Of a stretch of DNA of 64,000 nucleotides, positions 63,931 to 64,000 are shown one piece after another; position 1 is the stretch's first letter; the number at the start of each line of letters is the position of its first letter. The DNA comes from Sipunculus nudus (lineage: Eukaryota > Annelida > Sipuncula > Golfingiida > Sipunculidae): NCBI GenBank assembly GCA_026874595.1, contig CM049311.1, forward strand, positions 7,167,676-7,231,675. The letters run 5' to 3'. The notes beneath the pieces were generated by a model. That model did not search any database. It saw only the letters and a list, made by a program, of their open reading frames with translations, and had not been told where the DNA came from. A program made the translations under genes and the position numbers.

Positions 63931-64000
63931 TGTGAGCTTACTGTTCTATAAGATAGGACTTAGACATTTTCCAAGGGAACACAAATGCTGCAGAAACTTC

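Overview
The window looks like nuclear DNA of a marine bivalve mollusc, or a close relative. The evidence is: AT-rich sequence, small exons with GT-AG splice sites separated by long introns, a metazoan IP3-receptor-type gene, BEL/Pao and Ty3/Gypsy retrotransposons, and dispersed elements carrying internal tandem arrays of a kind known from bivalve genomes. The species cannot be fixed from sequence alone.

Host gene: one gene on the + strand runs through the whole window. I placed 29 internal exons between 896 and 63468. They join without a frame break into 1,015 codons (3,045 nt) and match the inositol 1,4,5-trisphosphate receptor family in domain order: end of the suppressor beta-trefoil, MIR beta-trefoil, IP3-core armadillo (RIH) region, then the central helical regulatory region. 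First exons, channel domain and promoter lie outside the window. The protein is divergent, and several positions that contact IP3 in vertebrate receptors are changed.

Mobile DNA accounts for most of the intron length. Intron 4 (2958-11992) holds nested elements called here family A, B and C, with 278-bp and 180-bp tandem arrays. Intron 7 (14228-27002, with a GC donor) holds a second family C copy and a near-intact sense Ty3/Gypsy element (15923-25513) inserted in family A debris, plus an LTR/primer-site fragment. Intron 13 (32511-40961) holds a full-length antisense BEL/Pao element (32981-40828) whose single long frame is cut by two in-frame stops. Intron 16 holds a second family B copy. Intron 17 (45889-54470) holds a large 338-bp tandem array of family A, split by another family A copy. 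Intron 23 holds a fourth array (family D). Two piggyBac-type MITEs sit in introns 12 and 18.

Main discovery candidate: families A, B and C differ in sequence but share one architecture. Each has a 5' terminal motif whose inverse lies just inside the 3' end, then a short hairpin, then a CT(T/A)GTT end, with long tandem arrays inside. One family A insertion can be compared with its empty site inside the window and shows no target-site duplication. This points to Helitron/Helentron-type elements that carry arrays. A 12-bp palindrome, GGTGGCGCCACC, recurs in the monomers of A, B and D.
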